Notes: generated by a model from the sequence alone, not told the origin. A stretch of DNA of 64,000 bases from an uncultured Ruminococcus sp. (GCA_947627625.1 CANQWR010000005.1:1-64000), one strand, 5' to 3'; positions 1-8,385 are shown, counted from the stretch's first letter. A program made the numbers and translations.

Positions 1-300
1 CCCCCAGCGGGGTCAAGGGGCGGAGCCCCTTGTGGGGGTTCAGGGGGCAACGCCCCCTGCCCCTTATCGTTCTAATGGGGGGCTTGGGGGGCAACGCCCC
101 CCAAATTTCAAGGGGGCAAAGCCCCTGCCTCCTATCGTTCTAATGGGGGGTGGGGCAACGTCCCCCAAATCTCAAGGGGGCAAAGCACCCAGTGGGGGTT
201 CAGAGAGCAAAGCCCCCTGCCCCTTATCGTCCTAATAAAGGGCTTGGGGGACAACGCCCCTGCCCCATGATAATCTTCTAACGTTTTAATTTTGGAAGTC
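1..300. repeat. GC-rich modular hairpin repeat cluster (copy 1)
   Basis: This stretch has no credible gene. It holds several units built from short inverted repeats of the type GGGGGC-AAA-GCCCCC, joined by the recurring tag CCCCTTATCGTTC. The right end carries an AT-rich tail (TGATAATCTTCTAACG and following) that recurs in related form at the other copies. Open frames here translate to Pro/Gly-rich nonsense shared by all copies, so they are not proteins. The same family occurs near 3.1, 20.5, 26.7, 32.0, 49.0 and 57 kb. Confidence 0.85.
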
Positions 301-394
301 CAGGGATGTCCCCCCACTCCTCCATTATATAGTAACATATCAACAGTCACAAAAAAAGAGACAGCCCGCAACTGTCTCTAATCAAAACTAAATA

Positions 395-470
395 TGGCAG
401 GGGCAGAAGGATTCGAACCCTCGGCACGTGGTTTTGGAGACCACTGCTCTACCAACTGAGCTATACCCCT
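395..470 (-). tRNA. tRNA-Trp (CCA anticodon)
   Basis: Read on the minus strand this is a 76-base cloverleaf. The acceptor stem AGGGGTA pairs with TGCCCCT, the D-arm contains AGCTCAGTTGGTAGAGC, the anticodon loop is CTCCAAA with anticodon CCA, and the T-arm contains GGTTCGAATCC. The discriminator base is G and the 3' CCA is encoded. A strong promoter lies just upstream. Confidence 0.97.
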
Positions 471-488
471 ATCTCTCACAACATCACT

Positions 489-517
489 ATTATATCACAG
501 CTTTTCGGAAATGTCAA
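489..517 (-). promoter_or_regulatory. promoter of tRNA-Trp
   Basis: On the minus strand a TTGACA -35 box is followed by 17 bases and a TATAAT -10 box preceded by TGTGA, which gives an extended -10. The start would fall about 10 bases before the tRNA. The whole element is nearly identical to the promoter of the serine tRNA pair at 26271-26299. Confidence 0.85.
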
Positions 518-544
518 TAGTTTTTAGAAAAATTCTTTTTTTAA

Positions 545-586
545 CTAAAACAAGAGGGGTTTTTATTCAAATCCCTCTTGTTTTAG
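545..586 (-). terminator. terminator of the VWA operon
   Basis: A perfect 14-base stem (CTAAAACAAGAGGG with its complement) and a 14-base loop lie 11 bases after the stop codon of the VWA gene. The T-rich 3' arm fits an intrinsic terminator. A long U-run after the stem is missing. Confidence 0.7.
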
Positions 587-596
587 TTTTTAATTC

Positions 597-2309
597 TCAC
601 ATCTGTGCATTGAACAGGGCAGTCAGTTCATAGACAACATCGTCCGTGTCAGCGTTTATGTAGACAGCTTCATTGACCTGAGAGAGGTCTTTGAGCGAGT
701 CAATGTCCTCATTATAACCTATAGTATATATCGGTATACCGTACTCCCGAACAACCTGTTCGGCGTATGAATATTCAAGTCCCTTGTTGCACTGTCCGTC
801 ACTCAAAAGGAAAATCATTGTATTTGCATCGGGAATTTGCTCCTTTGCCTCCCGTACCATCTTCACGCCCTGTATAAGTGCGTCATAAGTGGCAGTATTT
901 CCCACGGGTACGAGATTTTCGACCGCTCCCGCAAAGTAAGAACGCTGTTCAAGGTCAAACTCCGCAATCGGGAGATTTATCGTTATATCATCGCTGTAGG
1001 AAATCAGACCTATATAATTTTCGCTGTTTATCTTCTTTGACGCTTCAAGGAGCGAAGTTTTCAGCCTTGAGATCGGATCTCCCGTCATACTTCCCGAAAC
1101 ATCTGCTATAAACAACGCTATAGTGGGAGTTCCCGAATTTTTCTCCTTTTTCCAGAGAGCCTGTGCGTCTGATAGCTGTGAACCGTCAATATCTGTGGTG
1201 TTGAAACTGTAGTCTATATCCTGATTGAAACCGTACTCCGCTGCGAGTTTCTGCGAATCGCTCTCAGAGGCGTAGTCTGCGAACATCTCAATAGCCTCCT
1301 GTTGCTCCTCAGAGAGTTCCCCGACACTGTAGAGAGGGTTTTCGTGTTCATAGCCAAAGGGGATAAAGTCATAGGAAGTCTTCAGTGCGGAACTGTTCGT
1401 GAAGGACTGGTATTCCACAACTCCCGCCTGAAGTGAACCACTCTGCATTGCACTGACCATCTGGTCTGTGGTGTAGCACACAAACGGTATACCCTTTTGT
1501 AACTCACGGAATTTTTCAACAGATGAGTCACTCATAATGTCGGACGAATCGAAATATTGCAGTGAGTTCACAAGGAAGTTAAGACCTGTTGCGGAAGTGT
1601 ACGGATAAGTATAGCCCATTTGGAGTTCGCCGTCAATAACGGAGTCTATTATAGTCTCAAAAGTCACCTCGCCGTGCTTTTCCTCTATGCTCTTCTCAAC
1701 ACTCTTGTCTATCGCTATTCCTGCAGAATTTTTTACAAGACTTTCGGAGACAGTTTTCAGCTTTGCACCCTGATTTACGGCGAGTTCCCCAAATAGCGAA
1801 TTTGATGGACTGTAGCCCTGCGGAATGTAGACATTATTTGATATATAATCGGAAGACGCTCCCGACGGAATATTTCTTATGCTGACCGAAACACTCTTTC
1901 CGTCAGATAATTTCGCCCCCGATTTGTTGAACTTTTCGGCAATTTCGTTTATCCAACCGCTGTTTCCCTTGCCCGCCTTTTCGGAAGTCGCAAATATCTC
2001 AATGTTGACCTGTCCGTCTCCCGTGACGGTCAGAGGATATTTTGTCTCAATATTCGGCAGACTTAAAGCTGTGTTGTCGGCGTAGTCAACGGTACTCTGT
2101 ATTTTCTGTGCCTCTGTGACCTTGATCTCCGACAGAACCTTTTCCATAATTTCGTCCGCTGTCATACCCGAGGACGAACCTCCCGAGTCCGAACCCGTCT
2201 TTTCAGGACCTGAATTTCCCTCATCGCCGTCACCCATAACTCCCGTTATCAGAATGACTGCCGCAATAACTCCCACTATTGCAATTATAAACGGAACTAT
2301 ATTTTTCAT
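597..2309 (-). CDS. membrane-anchored solute-binding/VWA-domain protein
   Basis: The 570-residue product starts with a hydrophobic segment (about residues 5-26) and no lipobox cysteine, so it is probably an N-terminally anchored extracellular protein. After a Gly/Ser-rich linker the middle (about 80-390) resembles a periplasmic-type substrate-binding fold. The last 180 residues are a von Willebrand factor A domain with an intact MIDAS start (DVSGS). The ATG overlaps the stop of the upstream membrane gene by 4 bases, so the two are translationally coupled. VWA domains bind ligands through a divalent metal. The ligand here is unknown, and the binding-protein assignment is by general resemblance only. 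Confidence 0.75.
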   Translation of the reverse strand: MKNIVPFIIAIVGVIAAVILITGVMGDGDEGNSGPEKTGSDSGGSSSGMTADEIMEKVLSEIKVTEAQKIQSTVDYADNTALSLPNIETKYPLTVTGDGQVNIEIFATSEKAGKGNSGWINEIAEKFNKSGAKLSDGKSVSVSIRNIPSGASSDYISNNVYIPQGYSPSNSLFGELAVNQGAKLKTVSESLVKNSAGIAIDKSVEKSIEEKHGEVTFETIIDSVIDGELQMGYTYPYTSATGLNFLVNSLQYFDSSDIMSDSSVEKFRELQKGIPFVCYTTDQMVSAMQSGSLQAGVVEYQSFTNSSALKTSYDFIPFGYEHENPLYSVGELSEEQQEAIEMFADYASESDSQKLAAEYGFNQDIDYSFNTTDIDGSQLSDAQALWKKEKNSGTPTIALFIADVSGSMTGDPISRLKTSLLEASKKINSENYIGLISYSDDITINLPIAEFDLEQRSYFAGAVENLVPVGNTATYDALIQGVKMVREAKEQIPDANTMIFLLSDGQCNKGLEYSYAEQVVREYGIPIYTIGYNEDIDSLKDLSQVNEAVYINADTDDVVYELTALFNAQM

Positions 2310-2983
2310 AAAATATCGCCTCTTTCGATTTTTTCACGGTAGTCTTTTATAGACTGTGTAAGTATCTGTAGTGATTCCACCTCCCCGTTTGTCGGGGAGT
2401 CGCTCGACATCTGTGAAGCCTCCACAATCAGATTTGTGTAATCGCTGAGTATCTTTTCATTGCTTGCGACTATCTGTTTCAGATACTCCCTGTGCTGTGT
2501 CACCGACTCCCCCTTGTCGGCGGACTGAATTATAGCCACCCTCTTCATGAACATGACCATATTTCCAAGCATTACAGACTCAACGTCCCCGTTCACAACG
2601 TCATACACACCGCCCTCAAAGCTGACAGTGCTGAGGGTTTGTGACTTTTTCTGAAATAACTCCCACTGCTGTATAATCTTCTCTGCCTCGTAACCACACT
2701 TGCTGTAGCTCTTCAAATCTTTCATGACCTCTATATAATCTTCGGGCTTATCGAGATTTTTGAAAGTGTTCTGGTCTATTATGTAGTCTTTTTCAAAGAC
2801 ACTCTTTCCCGAATCCGCCTTTTTTATAAAGATTATATTTCCTCCGCACAAAACAGCAAGAAGTGCGAGAATTATAATAATGCGGACGGGTTTCCCCGCC
2901 GAACTCCCCACGGCACGGAGCAGAAACGTACCAAGCAATATGGCAATGACGTTGAAAATTATCTGAACCCCGTATTTTTTCAT
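2306..2983 (-). CDS. two-TM membrane protein, partner of the VWA protein
   Basis: Starting at the ATG behind a GGGGGG ribosome site gives 225 residues. An upstream in-frame start would overlap the promoter. The N-terminus has two hydrophobic segments (about residues 5-25 and 33-52), followed by a hydrophilic, helix-rich region that could be a coiled coil. No enzyme motif is visible and the family is not recognised. It is the first gene of a two-gene operon with the VWA protein, which suggests a joint role at the cell surface. Confidence 0.65.
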   Translation of the reverse strand: MKKYGVQIIFNVIAILLGTFLLRAVGSSAGKPVRIIIILALLAVLCGGNIIFIKKADSGKSVFEKDYIIDQNTFKNLDKPEDYIEVMKDLKSYSKCGYEAEKIIQQWELFQKKSQTLSTVSFEGGVYDVVNGDVESVMLGNMVMFMKRVAIIQSADKGESVTQHREYLKQIVASNEKILSDYTNLIVEASQMSSDSPTNGEVESLQILTQSIKDYREKIERGDIL

Positions 2984-3011
2984 TATATCAATCCCCCCTA
3001 TATTTTTGAAT

Positions 3012-3040
3012 ATTATAACACAGTGTTCAAAAAAAGTCAA
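3012..3040 (-). promoter_or_regulatory. promoter of the VWA operon
   Basis: TTGACT, 17 bases, then TATAAT on the minus strand, with TGT before the -10 box. It lies about 30 bases upstream of the chosen start of the membrane protein gene and supports that start over the longer frame. Confidence 0.8.
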
Positions 3041-3084
3041 GTGATTTTTTATTATTTGGGAACTTGGTACATTTGGAACGTTGC

Positions 3085-3385
3085 TTGTGGGGGGCTACGC
3101 CCCCCACACCCCCCGTTAGAACGATAGGAGGCAGGGGGCTTTGCCCCCTGAACCCCCATTGGGGGCTCTGCCCCCAAACCCCCGTCGGGGGGAAGAATCC
3201 CCCCGAACCCCCATGATATTCTACTGTTTCGGTTTTGGAGATTTAGACGTTTTCTCCCGCTCCGTAATAGTCTCCTATTTCCATCATGGGCGGGGTTTTG
3301 GGGTGTCCCCATTTTCAAATTTTCGGCGGGGTCAAGGGGCAGAAACCCCCTGCCCCTTATCGTTTAACTAATATCGTTTAACTAA
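3085..3385. repeat. GC-rich modular hairpin repeat cluster (copy 2)
   Basis: The gap between hisE and the VWA operon is filled by the repeat family. It begins with a GGGGGCTACGCCCCC hairpin and the tag TTAGAACGATAGG, and continues with GGGGGC-TTT-GCCCCC and GGGGGC-TCT-GCCCCC hairpins. A GGGGGGAAGAATCCCCCC hairpin and the AT-rich tail (CCATGATATTCTACTG) close the first unit. A partial second unit follows. No gene is supported here. The hairpins may also stop his transcription, since no separate terminator is seen after hisE. Confidence 0.85.
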
Positions 3386-3410
3386 AAAAAGTTCCCCCAA
3401 AAACCATATA

Positions 3411-3749
3411 TCAAGTATTTTTGTCCACTTCATGAAATTTTTTGAGATTGCCGATTTTTTCGTTCCTCTCGTCAAGCACTCTCTCCACGTCAGACCACTC
3501 AAGACCCTGATTTGCACAGAGTACCATCACATGATATAGCAAATCATTTATCTCGTTCATAAGTTCGTCATTGTCACCGTTTTTTGCGGCAATGACAGTC
3601 TCCGTTGCCTCCTCGCCGACTTTCTTGCAAATCTTGTCAACTCCCTTTTCAAACAGATAGCAGGTGTAGGAATTTTCCGCACTCGTGCCGTTTTCGTACT
3701 GCCTTTTTCTCTCCTTGATCACCTCAAAAATTTCCTCGTAAACTGTCAT
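3411..3749 (-). CDS. hisE: phosphoribosyl-ATP pyrophosphatase HisE
   Basis: HisE removes pyrophosphate from phosphoribosyl-ATP in the second step of histidine synthesis. The 112-residue protein has the usual length and the helical MazG-like signature (GEEATETVIA and a following NEINDLLYHV stretch whose acidic residues bind Mg). The start is set by a GGAGG site located inside the 3' end of hisI, 4 bases away. A longer frame would only extend into hisI. It is the last gene of the his operon, separate from hisI rather than fused as in many bacteria. Confidence 0.95.
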   Translation of the reverse strand: MTVYEEIFEVIKERKRQYENGTSAENSYTCYLFEKGVDKICKKVGEEATETVIAAKNGDNDELMNEINDLLYHVMVLCANQGLEWSDVERVLDERNEKIGNLKKFHEVDKNT

Positions 3750-3753
3750 AAAA

Positions 3754-4098
3754 TCATTCCTCCGTATTATAAATTTCTTCAAAGAAACAGCTGTAACTGC
3801 CCGTGTGACAGGCGTTTCCCGTCTGCTCAACGTTCACCAAAAGCGTGTCGGAATCGCAGTCGCCGTATATTGAGACCACTTTCTGAACGTGTCCCGAAGT
3901 AGCTCCCTTATTCCACAGCTCCTGCCGTGACCTGCTCCAAAACCACGTATAACCTGTTTCGAGAGTCTTTTTCAGGCTCTCCCTGTTCATGTACGCAAGC
4001 ATCAGGACAGTTTTTGTGTTCACCTCGTAGCATATAGCCGGGATAAGTTCCGACTTCACAAAGAATCTGTCCAGTTTGTTCATGTCAATTTTAATCAT
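3754..4098 (-). CDS. hisI: phosphoribosyl-AMP cyclohydrolase HisI
   Basis: HisI opens the adenine ring of phosphoribosyl-AMP in step three of histidine synthesis. The 114-residue protein shows the zinc and magnesium site pattern of the family: [11 protein letters not shown] carries the Asp and Cys ligands, and GNACHTG the second Cys/His set. [10 protein letters not shown] near the N-terminus is also typical. It is directly followed by hisE. Confidence 0.96.
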   Translation of the reverse strand: MIKIDMNKLDRFFVKSELIPAICYEVNTKTVLMLAYMNRESLKKTLETGYTWFWSRSRQELWNKGATSGHVQKVVSIYGDCDSDTLLVNVEQTGNACHTGSYSCFFEEIYNTEE

Positions 4099-4114
4099 AT
4101 TTTTTAACTCCTGT

Positions 4115-4519
4115 TCACGTCCACAGAGAAGTTATGAACATAGGCGTTGAGACCTCCGACTTCCCGAAACCACAGTGTTCATAAAATCCCGTCTGACTGT
4201 TGTACGATATAACTACTATCCTCAGATAGTCTTTATATATTTTCTTGACCCTCTCTATCATCTCACGCCCGATACTCTTTCCCTGATAATCGGGTCTTAC
4301 AAGAACATAGTGTATATAGGCGTTCATTATGCCGTCATCCATAGCACACACCATTCCGACAAGTTTTTCGCCGTCCCATGCGGAAATTACAGTCCCGAAA
4401 TTTTTCATTGCCGTCACAAGTCTGTCGGGGTAGTGTCCCGACGACCACTCCACCGACAGAAACAGTTCCTCAAGCTGTTCAGCTGTGAAATCGTGCGTGT
4501 CGCTGTATACTATGTCCAT
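4115..4519 (-). CDS. GNAT-family N-acetyltransferase
   Basis: This 134-residue protein matches the GNAT fold: a central strand with [21 protein letters not shown] contains the acetyl-CoA pyrophosphate-binding Q/RxxGxG/A motif, and the end ([13 protein letters not shown]) is the usual last strand and helix. The substrate is unknown. It sits between hisI and an SdpI-like gene inside the histidine operon with tight spacing, so it is probably co-transcribed without being part of the pathway. Confidence 0.85.
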   Translation of the reverse strand: MDIVYSDTHDFTAEQLEELFLSVEWSSGHYPDRLVTAMKNFGTVISAWDGEKLVGMVCAMDDGIMNAYIHYVLVRPDYQGKSIGREMIERVKKIYKDYLRIVVISYNSQTGFYEHCGFGKSEVSTPMFITSLWT

Positions 4520-4563
4520 TTTATCACCAACCTTTTTTATATTGACTTTTTGTCAAATTTCTG

Positions 4564-4947
4564 TCAGTCCTTGACGTTTTTGTTTTTGTTTTCATCTTCA
4601 AATTTTTTCAGTCTGTCCTCTATATACGGAATTATTGCAAACAATATAACAGCCGTCAGGAGATTGACCGCCACGGAAGTCCAGAAAGCCGTATTTTCCC
4701 CCGAAATTATGTACGCCAAAAATACTGCACATATTGAAACAAACGCCGAGACAATTCCTCCGTAAAAAAGTATTTTTCCGCAGAGTTCATTTGCAAATAT
4801 CCAATTTTCACGGCTTTTCATTGAGCGTGATGTCCTGTAGCCGAATACGCTGTTTATATCACAGTCCGCATTTTTGTACAGTATCTTTCCGCAAATTATC
4901 ACAATAAGCGGTGTCAGAACCGCAAACACGCCCGATAGCGACAGCAT
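4564..4947 (-). CDS. SdpI/YhfL-family small membrane protein
   Basis: The 127-residue product has four hydrophobic segments and the family signature GYRTSRSMKSRENW followed by ANELCGK. In SdpI-type proteins this lies after the first membrane helix. SdpI of Bacillus gives immunity to the SdpC toxin and also acts as a signalling receptor. Most homologues, including this one, have no nearby toxin gene and their role is unknown. The ribosome site GGTTGGTGATAA is the same as that of the acetyltransferase gene downstream. Confidence 0.8.
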   Translation of the reverse strand: MLSLSGVFAVLTPLIVIICGKILYKNADCDINSVFGYRTSRSMKSRENWIFANELCGKILFYGGIVSAFVSICAVFLAYIISGENTAFWTSVAVNLLTAVILFAIIPYIEDRLKKFEDENKNKNVKD

Positions 4948-4953
4948 TATTTA

Positions 4954-5256
4954 TCACCAACCCATATATGCTATAAATTTGCTGACAATTTCCCATAGAC
5001 CCGACCAGATGAACAAAAAGCCCGAAAATGAAATAACAATTATTGCAAATTCAGTAAACAATTTGCGGAGTTTTTTCTCCTCATCTGTAAGCAAAATCAC
5101 ATCAAAACAAAAAACAGTCATACAGATAACAAGCGAAATTATCCCGGCAATAATGCAGAATGGGTGAGCGTATGGGTGTTCAGAAATTTTATAATCCAAA
5201 TCAAGAAAAATATTTGCAAAGCATAAAAGTCCCAAACTTCCAAAGATCCCATACAT
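4954..5256 (-). CDS. small membrane protein with a frameshifted N-terminus
   Basis: The open frame gives 100 residues with three hydrophobic segments and no recognised family. Its ATG lacks a good ribosome site. An excellent site (GAGGTGAG) and ATG lie upstream at 5290, 5 bases after the hisF stop, but that ATG runs through a tract of seven A into the wrong frame and ends after 29 codons. With six A the product would begin MKKLIRKIYPAMYGIF and join the long frame. The gene is therefore either disrupted, subject to slippage at the A tract, or affected by a base error. Its true extent is probably 4954-5290. Confidence 0.6.
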   Translation of the reverse strand: MYGIFGSLGLLCFANIFLDLDYKISEHPYAHPFCIIAGIISLVICMTVFCFDVILLTDEEKKLRKLFTEFAIIVISFSGFLFIWSGLWEIVSKFIAYMGW

Positions 5257-5295
5257 AGCAGGATAAATTTTTCGGATAAGTTTTTTTCATTTAAC

Positions 5296-6051
5296 TCACC
5301 TCATTCGGATATTTTTATTTCTGCAATATTGTTTTACTTCCTGAATGGTGAGTTCCCCGAAGTGGAAAAGCGATGCGGCAAGTGCGGCAGTAGCCCCCGT
5401 TTTTTCAAAGACTTCCGCAAAATCGTCTATTTTTCCTGCTCCACCGCTTGCAATTACAGGTATACTGCAATTGTCACAGACCGCTTTCAACATGGGAATG
5501 TCAAAGCCCTCCTTTGTGCCGTCCGCATCAATGGAGTTCAGACATATCTCCCCAGCACCGAGTTTTTCTATGGTGTGAACCCAATCTATCAAATCAAGTT
5601 TCATGTCCACACGTCCGCCGTTTATATAGACAGTCCACTTGTTTTCGGCGATTTTTTTAGCGTCTATCCCGACACATATGCACTGACTGCCGAATATATC
5701 AGCACCCTGTTTTATCAGTTCGGGATTTTTCACAGCCTGCGAATTTACGGAAACTTTGTCCGCTCCTGCTCTTAAAGTCTCCCTTATATCGTCAACTGTT
5801 TTAACTCCTCCCCCGACTGTGAGCGGTACGAAAACTCTCTTTGCCGTCTCCCTAACGACATCGAGGAATACTCCCCTGCCCTCAAAAGATGCGGTTATGT
5901 CGTAAAAAACTATCTCGTCCGCACCTGCCTTTGAATACCTCTCCGCATATGCAACGGGGTCTCCCACATCACGCACGCCCTCAAATTTCACGCCTTTTAC
6001 AACTTTTCCGTCCCTCACGTCAAGGCACGGAATTATTCTTTTTGCAAGCAT
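5296..6051 (-). CDS. hisF: imidazole glycerol phosphate synthase cyclase subunit HisF
   Basis: HisF, with HisH, converts PRFAR and ammonia to imidazole glycerol phosphate and AICAR. The 251-residue TIM barrel is of normal length and keeps the catalytic aspartates in [14 protein letters not shown] near the N-terminus and in CVGIDAKK around residue 130. The phosphate-binding glycines (VGGGVKT, ASGGAGK) are also present. A GGAGG site precedes the ATG. hisF is separated from hisA by three small genes, which is unusual for a his operon. Confidence 0.97.
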   Translation of the reverse strand: MLAKRIIPCLDVRDGKVVKGVKFEGVRDVGDPVAYAERYSKAGADEIVFYDITASFEGRGVFLDVVRETAKRVFVPLTVGGGVKTVDDIRETLRAGADKVSVNSQAVKNPELIKQGADIFGSQCICVGIDAKKIAENKWTVYINGGRVDMKLDLIDWVHTIEKLGAGEICLNSIDADGTKEGFDIPMLKAVCDNCSIPVIASGGAGKIDDFAEVFEKTGATAALAASLFHFGELTIQEVKQYCRNKNIRMR

Positions 6052-6086
6052 TTTTTCAGTCCTCCTTTTTATAAATCAGAATTTAC
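6044..6086. repeat. direct repeat, copy 1 (hisF start region)
   Basis: This stretch covers the ribosome site and first codons of hisF. It is nearly identical to 6470-6521 in the same orientation, apart from an 8-base extra TTATAAAT in the second copy and one change in the hisF start codon region. The two copies bracket the small gene at 6091-6420. Confidence 0.9.
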
Positions 6087-6090
6087 AGCT

Positions 6091-6420
6091 TCATATTCCC
6101 GGAAAATGTGTTGACTCACAAAAATCCGTAATTGCCTGATGGTCTTCAGCATCATCATAGGCGTGTTCCTTTTCATATTCTATATCACAAATAAACATCC
6201 CGATACTGTCACTATCAAACCAACCACTTTCTTTATCAGCCTCATATAGCCCTTCTACGCCAAACTTTTCAATAAGATAATCCCAACCATTTTTAGAAAT
6301 CATAGCCTCCATGATTTGACAATAATCAAATATACCCACAACATCATCAAGCGTTTTTATATCTTCTTCTGTATAAACAGTTCCATTCGGAAGAGGATAA
6401 ATTCTATATGCTATTTCCAT
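6091..6420 (-). CDS. hypothetical acidic protein, probable insertion
   Basis: A 109-residue acidic protein with no membrane segment, signal peptide or recognised domain. It is rich in Asp, Glu and aromatic residues. A clean AGGAGG site precedes its ATG. It lies between two direct copies of the hisF leader, and its codons look more AT-rich than the his genes around it, so it was probably inserted here. An immunity-type or other single-gene function is possible, but nothing in the sequence settles it. Confidence 0.6.
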   Translation of the reverse strand: MEIAYRIYPLPNGTVYTEEDIKTLDDVVGIFDYCQIMEAMISKNGWDYLIEKFGVEGLYEADKESGWFDSDSIGMFICDIEYEKEHAYDDAEDHQAITDFCESTHFPGI

Positions 6421-6469
6421 ATTATACCTCCTGATAAATTCCGATTTATCCTGTTATATTGACATTTGG

Positions 6470-6521
6470 GCAAGTATTTTTTTCAGTCCTCCTTTTTATA
6501 AATTTATAAATCAGAATTTAC
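6470..6521. repeat. direct repeat, copy 2 (relic of hisF start region)
   Basis: Same sequence as 6044-6086, read in the same direction, including the AGGAGG site and a degraded hisF start (ATG changed to ATA). It marks the other side of the small inserted gene. Confidence 0.9.
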
Positions 6522-6723
6522 GAAACATAACAATTGCCATCAACACACCTATGACAACCGAGGGAATAAGAGTTATGTACCCCAATATCCTGAGAACAAT
6601 TCCTGCTTTTTTATGTTCTGTCTTGTTGTACAGGACTGTTCCGAAAATAATGGGAGCTATTCCGATAGTCAAAATTATTACAACTGCGATAAACAGTACA
6701 AACAATAACCCGATAAAAGCCAT
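6511..6723 (-). CDS. small two-TM membrane protein
   Basis: From the ATG behind an AGAGG site the product is 70 residues with two hydrophobic helices (about 1-22 and 40-65) around a short basic loop. No family is recognised. It is followed closely by the hisF leader relic and preceded by another small gene, all in the his operon. The longer GTG-started frame lacks a ribosome site. Confidence 0.6.
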   Translation of the reverse strand: MAFIGLLFVLFIAVVIILTIGIAPIIFGTVLYNKTEHKKAGIVLRILGYITLIPSVVIGVLMAIVMFRKF

Positions 6724-6746
6724 ACTCTCAACCTCTGAATTTCGAT

Positions 6747-7007
6747 TTACCACTGCAAGATTTTTGCTTTGAATGGTCTGTCAGAATCATACATCATCTG
6801 CACCTCGCTCCCAACCGTGGGAACGGGGTTTCCGGCGTTAATCCATTTTCTTTTTGTATACGTTTTTCCATTTACAGTGTATTCAATCTTTATGATATAG
6901 GGGAAATCAGCACCGTCCAGTGCGTGCATTCTCACGGGTTTTCTGTTTACCTTTATCCACCACTGTTTTGTTACAGCAATAACAGTTCCTGTTGTCTGCT
7001 TATCCAT
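6747..7007 (-). CDS. small DUF3592-like hypothetical protein
   Basis: Starting behind a GGGGG ribosome site gives 86 residues. The sequence is rich in predicted strands, with a TGTVIAVTKQWW opening, a central KIEYTVNGKTYTKRKW hairpin and an ending of the type VMYDSDRPFKAKI. This pattern is similar to DUF3592-type beta domains, usually found attached to membranes, but no helix is present here. Function unknown. It is probably translated with the membrane protein encoded just downstream. Confidence 0.55.
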   Translation of the reverse strand: MDKQTTGTVIAVTKQWWIKVNRKPVRMHALDGADFPYIIKIEYTVNGKTYTKRKWINAGNPVPTVGSEVQMMYDSDRPFKAKILQW

Positions 7008-7057
7008 AAATATCCCCCTTTTCCCCAATAATTAAAGCAAATACCGGTTTATCTTAT

Positions 7058-7786
7058 TCACGTTCTTTCGGCGTATTCAATGGCCTCACGCAAATCAAGA
7101 GTACCCTTGTAAATAGACTTACCGCATATAGTACCGTATAAGCCCATTTCCTTACAGGCGACAATATCAGCCATTGTGTGGACTCCACCGCTTGCGACTA
7201 TATCAGCACGCCCTTTTGTAGCGTCCGCAAGAGCCTTTAACTGCTCCGTATTCACGCCCGAAAGAGTACCGTCCTTTGAAATATCCGTAAAGATAAAATA
7301 TTTAACTCCCACAGAAATCATCTTTTCGGCGAGTTCTATATAGTTCACATCGGAAGATTCAAGCCAGCCCTCCGTTGCGACCATGCCGTTTACTGCATCA
7401 ATACCAACAACAATTTTTTCACTGCCAAATTTTTCCACAGCATTGCTTACAAGTTTCGGGTTTTTGAGTGCCACGGAACCGAGAATTACCCTTGTAATGC
7501 CCATGTTCAGGTACTCCCGTATAGTATCAAGACTTCTGATACCCCCGCCGAGTTCCACTTTCAGATTGGTCTTTTCGGCAACGTCCGTGTAAATTTTTGT
7601 GTTCACAGGTCTGCCCTCTTTCGCACCGTCCAAGTCAACCATGTGAATCCATGTCGCACCCGCTTTTTCAAAACTCTCCGCTGTTTCAAGATAATCGCCT
7701 GCGACTTTTTCGACTGTCGAAAAATCTCCCCTGAAAAGGCGTACACAATTGCCGTCTTTAATATCAATAGCAGGTAAAATTATCAT
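7058..7786 (-). CDS. hisA: ProFAR isomerase HisA
   Basis: HisA isomerises the aminoaldose ProFAR to PRFAR, the fourth step of histidine synthesis. The 242-residue TIM barrel has the catalytic Asp in LPAIDIKDGNCVRL, a second Asp in VGIDAVNG, and phosphate-binding glycines (LGGGIRS, ASGGVHT). Its start overlaps the hisH stop by 4 bases, so translation is coupled to hisH. Confidence 0.97.
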   Translation of the reverse strand: MIILPAIDIKDGNCVRLFRGDFSTVEKVAGDYLETAESFEKAGATWIHMVDLDGAKEGRPVNTKIYTDVAEKTNLKVELGGGIRSLDTIREYLNMGITRVILGSVALKNPKLVSNAVEKFGSEKIVVGIDAVNGMVATEGWLESSDVNYIELAEKMISVGVKYFIFTDISKDGTLSGVNTEQLKALADATKGRADIVASGGVHTMADIVACKEMGLYGTICGKSIYKGTLDLREAIEYAERT

Positions 7787-8385
7787 ATAAGACCTCCGAA
7801 ATTTCTGAGTATATTCAGCCCCGTCTCACCGCTTTTTTCGGGGTGGAACTGTGAGCCGTATACATATTTTCCGTCATAGACAAGTGCGGGGACACGTCCG
7901 CCGTACTCACAGTACGCCGAAATATTTTTGTCATCGCACTGTGCCTTGTAGGAGTGTACAAAATATACATACTCCTCATCACCAAGCCCCGCCATAAGCG
8001 GACAGTCATTCAGCTTTTCAAGTTTATTCCAGCCCATGTGCGGAATTATCAGGTCGGGAGCGTCTATTTTCACGACTTCACCCTCTATAAGTCCGAGACC
8101 GTTGCACTCCTCAAATTCGTAACCCTTGCTGAATATCACCTGCATTCCCAGACATATCCCCAAAAACGGCTTTTTTTTCGACTCCTCTCTTATCACTCCC
8201 ACAAGCCCCGAATTTTCAAGTTTTTTCATTGCCCACGGAAACGCTCCCACTCCCGGGAGTATCACCGCATCGGCATCTCTCACGGACTTTTCGTCCGAGA
8301 CAAGACGATTTTCAAGCCCAAGATAGTCAAGGGCGTTCTTGACACTGAAAATATTTCCCGCACCATAATCTATTACAGCTATCAT
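7783..8385 (-). CDS. hisH: imidazole glycerol phosphate synthase glutaminase subunit HisH
   Basis: HisH releases ammonia from glutamine and passes it to HisF. The class I amidotransferase triad is present: Cys in GICLGMQ, and His and Glu in QFHPEKSG. The N-terminus IAVIDYGAGN is typical. The ATG at 8385 has a GGGAAG site at good distance. A GTG three codons upstream has no room for one. About 200 residues. Confidence 0.96.
   Translation of the reverse strand: MIAVIDYGAGNIFSVKNALDYLGLENRLVSDEKSVRDADAVILPGVGAFPWAMKKLENSGLVGVIREESKKKPFLGICLGMQVIFSKGYEFEECNGLGLIEGEVVKIDAPDLIIPHMGWNKLEKLNDCPLMAGLGDEEYVYFVHSYKAQCDDKNISAYCEYGGRVPALVYDGKYVYGSQFHPEKSGETGLNILRNFGGLI

Noticed and set aside
1-300. CRISPR array
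   Set aside because: The repeated modules are irregular in spacing and contain internal hairpins; there are no unique spacers of even length and no cas genes.
32-371. Short Pro/Gly-rich open frames on both strands in the repeat cluster
   Set aside because: They translate the GC hairpin modules, recur with small changes at every repeat site, and lack ribosome sites.
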